A DNA stretch of 64,000 nt from NCBI RefSeq assembly GCF_040958095.1, contig NC_091152.1:19610358-19674357 (forward strand), read 5' to 3'. This DNA is from Procambarus clarkii (lineage: Eukaryota > Arthropoda > Malacostraca > Decapoda > Cambaridae). A program made the position numbers and the translations under genes. Position 1 is the stretch's first letter, and each line of letters begins with the position of its first letter. Shown here one piece after another: positions 62,937-64,000 of this stretch. The notes below the pieces were generated by a model. That model did not search any database, was not told the origin of the DNA, and saw nothing but the letters and a program-made list of their open reading frames with translations.

Positions 62937-64000
62937 ATGAGTGACCTGGTACTCCCTCCCCCTTGACCAACTACATGAGTGACCTGGTACTTCCTCCTCC
63001 TTGACCAACTACATGAGTGACCTGGTACTTCCTCCTCCTTGACCAACTACATGAGTGACCTGGTACTTCCTCCTCCTTGACCAACTACACGAGTGACCTG
63101 GTACTCCCTCCTCCTTGACCAACTACATGAGTGACATGGTACTCCCTCCTCCTTGACCAACTACATGAGTGACCTGGTACCACCTCCCCCTTGACCAACT
63201 ACACGAGTGACCTGGTACCACCTCCCCCTTGACCAACTACACGAGTTACCTGGTACCACCTCCCCCTTGACCAACTACATGAGTGACCTGGTACCACCTC
63301 CTCCTTGACCAACTACACGAGTGACCTGGTACCACCTCCCCCTTGACCAACTACATGAGTGACCTGGTACCACCTCCTCCTTGACCAACTACACGAGTGA
63401 CCTGGTACTCCCTCCTCCTTGACCAACTACACGAGTGACCTGGTACCACCTCCTCCTTGACCAACTACATGAGTGACCTGGTACCACCTCCCCCTTGACC
63501 AACTACACGAGTGACCTGGTACTCCCTCCTCCTTGACCAACTACATGAGTGACCTGGTACTCCCTCCCCCTTGACCAACTACATGAGTGACCTGGTACCA
63601 CCTCCCCCTTGACCAACTACATGAGTGACCTGGTACTCCCTCCTCCTTGACCAACTACACGAGTGACCTGGTACCACCTCCCCCTTGACCAACTACACGA
63701 GTGACCTGGTACCACCTCCTCCTTGACCAACTACATGAGTGACCTGGTACCACCTCCCCCTTGACCAACTACATGAGTGACCTGGTACCACCTCCTCCTT
63801 GACCAACTACACGAGTGACCTGGTACTCCCTCCTCCTTGACCAACTACACGAGTGACCTGGTACCACCTCCTCCTTGACCAACTACATGAGTGACCTGGT
63901 ACCACCTCCCCCTTGACCAACTACACGAGTGACCTGGTACTCCCTCCTCCTTGACCAACTACATGAGTGACCTGGTACTCCCTCCCCCTTGACCAACTAC
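62937..64000. repeat. 38-bp minisatellite, about 28 copies, running off the window
   Basis: Unit ctacatgagtgacctggtac, then tccctcctccttgaccaa or caccaccccc-type variants. cacgag/catgag and tccctcc/cacctcc variants are mixed, and blocks of several units are repeated (63070-63530 resembles 63650-63980). Confidence 0.97.

Overview
The window looks like a piece of a decapod crustacean nuclear genome (crayfish- or shrimp-like; this is inference, with no species marker). The pointers are spliced GT-AG genes with AT-rich introns, DIRS-type tyrosine-recombinase retrotransposons, tRNA-derived SINEs, several LINE lineages with RNase H domains, and an extreme load of minisatellites: more than twenty arrays covering over a quarter of the 64 kb.

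Two host genes can be supported. (1) 4536-5797 (+) is the last coding exon and 3' UTR start of a serine-rich, basic, low-complexity protein that I do not recognise. Its upstream intron holds DIRS remnants. (2) 30039-47399 (+) is, as I reconstruct it, a complete receptor-type protein tyrosine phosphatase of the MAP-kinase-docking class (PTPRR / PTPN5 / PTPN7, Drosophila PTP-ER type). It has ten coding exons in compatible phases for about 762 residues: signal peptide, low-complexity ectodomain, one membrane span, a kinase-interaction motif (GLLERRGSNTSLTLEL) and an intact PTP domain (KNRY loop, WPD loop, HCSAGIGRS P-loop, Q-loop). Poly(A) signals follow the stop. Its introns are swollen by minisatellites, SINEs, LINE ends and a large palindrome.

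Layout. 1-2030: 3' half of a DIRS element (RNase H end, tyrosine recombinase, internal complementary region, terminal repeat). 2430-4420: internally deleted DIRS between inverted terminal repeats. 4536-9600: last exon of gene 1, AT-rich 3' flank, a short LINE 3' end with a perfect 13-bp target duplication, a SINE and a decayed RT. 9600-12300: minisatellites, two SINE fragments and a hairpin repeat. 12300-13815: LINE 3' end with an RNase H ORF, inserted inside a minisatellite. 14220-18870: nested LINE fragments and a CCHC ORF1 relic. 19616-29530: almost only tandem repeats, including a 2.2-kb C-poor, A-poor G/T array and a 32-bp two-variant array. 30039-47660: the phosphatase gene. 47950-51825: more arrays. 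51826-58095: an almost full-length LINE (ORF1, EN-RT-RNase H ORF2 with one frameshift) inserted inside a 23-bp minisatellite. 58096-64000: rest of that array, a SINE-like pair, and 21-, 24-, 20- and 38-bp arrays, the last running off the end.

The most notable observations are a tandemly amplified 3' splice-site cassette (five copies, exact 50-bp period) in front of phosphatase exon 2, where only the last copy keeps the reading frame; a duplicated 5' leader that creates an upstream ORF whose stop overlaps the phosphatase start as ATGA; one LINE family caught in three insertions of about 6.3 kb, about 200 bp and 47 bp, each with a 13-14 bp target duplication; and one SINE body carried behind two different tRNA-like heads.
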